Shown one piece after another: positions 60,869-61,397 of a stretch of 61,397 nt of DNA. The position numbers were made by a program, and so were the translations under genes. Position 1 is the first letter of the stretch. Each line of letters opens with the position of its first letter. The DNA comes from an uncultured Pseudomonadota bacterium (GTDB taxonomy: Bacteria; Pseudomonadota; Alphaproteobacteria; Rs-D84): NCBI GenBank assembly GCA_949290785.1, contig CASETE010000014.1:1-61397 (forward strand), given 5' to 3'. The notes under the pieces are model-generated. The model had not been told where the DNA came from and ran no database searches. It saw nothing but the letters and a program-made list of their open reading frames with translations.

Positions 60869-61397
60869 TTATTTCCATGCGCTTGGTATAGAACTGTAAT
60901 CTGATAACCCAGTCGCACCATAATACATATCATCAACATGACTGGTGGTTTCGCCGGTAAAGAAGTCATATAAATATGTTCCATCGGGCATTCTGGCAGA
61001 CGGACCAGTTAACCCAGAACAATTATAAAATGTTTGTCTAAACATATCCGTTTGTGGTCTGTTTGTTAAATTACCAAATAACCCAAGTGGTATTTCACCC
61101 GAAAGGTTAGAACAACCATCAAATGTGCTGTCAAACATATCAGTTGCAGGTGCGCCGGATATCCCCGCAAATAAGTTTTCTGGAATGGTGCCTGTCAGCC
61201 CCCTACAACCACTAAATGTTCTGTAAAACATAGAACTTGCAGGTTTTCCGGATATACCCGCAAATAAGTTTTCTGGAATGGTGCCTGTCAGCCCCCTACA
61301 ACCATAAAATGTGCTGTAAAACATATAAGCTGCCGGTGTGCCGGATATCCCCGCAAATAATTTTTCTGGGATAGAACCCGTAAGCCCCCTACAACCA
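60869..61397 (-). CDS. BspA-like leucine-rich-repeat surface protein, C-terminal part
   Basis: Open to the right edge; only the end of the gene is in the window. Repeats of about 27 residues follow the scheme MFYSTFYGCRGLTGTIPENL followed by FAGISG, with at least four copies that are nearly identical at DNA level over 60-80 bp (61150-61397) and a more divergent C-terminal copy. Ends STIPSAWK-like (YSSIPSAWK). BspA-type repeats occur on surface proteins of gut and oral bacteria and bind host proteins. The 5' end and signal peptide are outside. Confidence 0.8.
   Translation of the reverse strand, partial: GCRGLTGSIPEKLFAGISGTPAAYMFYSTFYGCRGLTGTIPENLFAGISGKPASSMFYRTFSGCRGLTGTIPENLFAGISGAPATDMFDSTFDGCSNLSGEIPLGLFGNLTNRPQTDMFRQTFYNCSGLTGPSARMPDGTYLYDFFTGETTSHVDDMYYGATGLSDYSSIPSAWK

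Overview
The window joins about 32 kb of a temperate phage genome to about 29 kb of host chromosome. The host looks like a low-GC alphaproteobacterium. LepB carries the alphaproteobacterial/rickettsial type of sequence, lepB, rnc and secG are adjacent, and there are families of exported cysteine-rich proteins and BspA-like leucine-rich repeats of the kind seen in gut-associated members of that class. The exact lineage is inference.

Positions 1 to about 31,950 are a prophage with lambdoid/P22-like logic; its left end lies outside the window. A leftward early operon (2281 down to 1) carries an ERF-type recombinase, an HNH protein and small genes. The immunity region (2300-5140) contains a Cro/C1-type repressor, a membrane protein and a membrane-bound M48 metalloprotease in one tight operon, flanked by two pairs of the same 17-bp operator. 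A rightward early region (5172-8835) carries replication genes and a NinB-like gene. Next come a phage-encoded groEL-groES pair (8968-10444), a scaffold candidate, terminase, capsid, P22 gp4- and gp10-like tail genes, a displaced portal gene, ejection-type proteins, tail fibres, and a lysis cassette (holin candidate, spanins, endolysin). The prophage ends near helically phased 9-bp repeats and a tRNA-Lys gene, which is a plausible attachment site. Two prophage genes are broken: one by a frameshift at a G9 tract, one by an in-frame TAA.

Positions 32,000-46,435 are chromosome: tatD and tcdA, a cluster of cysteine-rich secreted paralogs, two related surface lipoproteins, tRNA-Val, and a TetR-controlled operon of flavodoxin, hydrolase, cyclophilin-like, carboxymuconolactone decarboxylase-cupin and DUF362 proteins, most of them with export signals.

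Positions 46,568-49,247 are a small island in tRNA-Asn, bounded by a perfect 46-bp direct repeat of the tRNA 3' part. It carries a resolvase-type serine recombinase and a divergent metK. The metK leader contains a SAM-II/SAM-V-like pseudoknot sequence and a second hairpin that hides the ribosome binding site.

From 49,335 to the right edge the content is housekeeping: fabI, ligA, a beta-barrel protein, a class A PBP, another outer-membrane protein, comM, lepB-rnc-secG, membrane proteins including a polymer-forming-repeat protein, and the 3' part of a leucine-rich-repeat surface protein.
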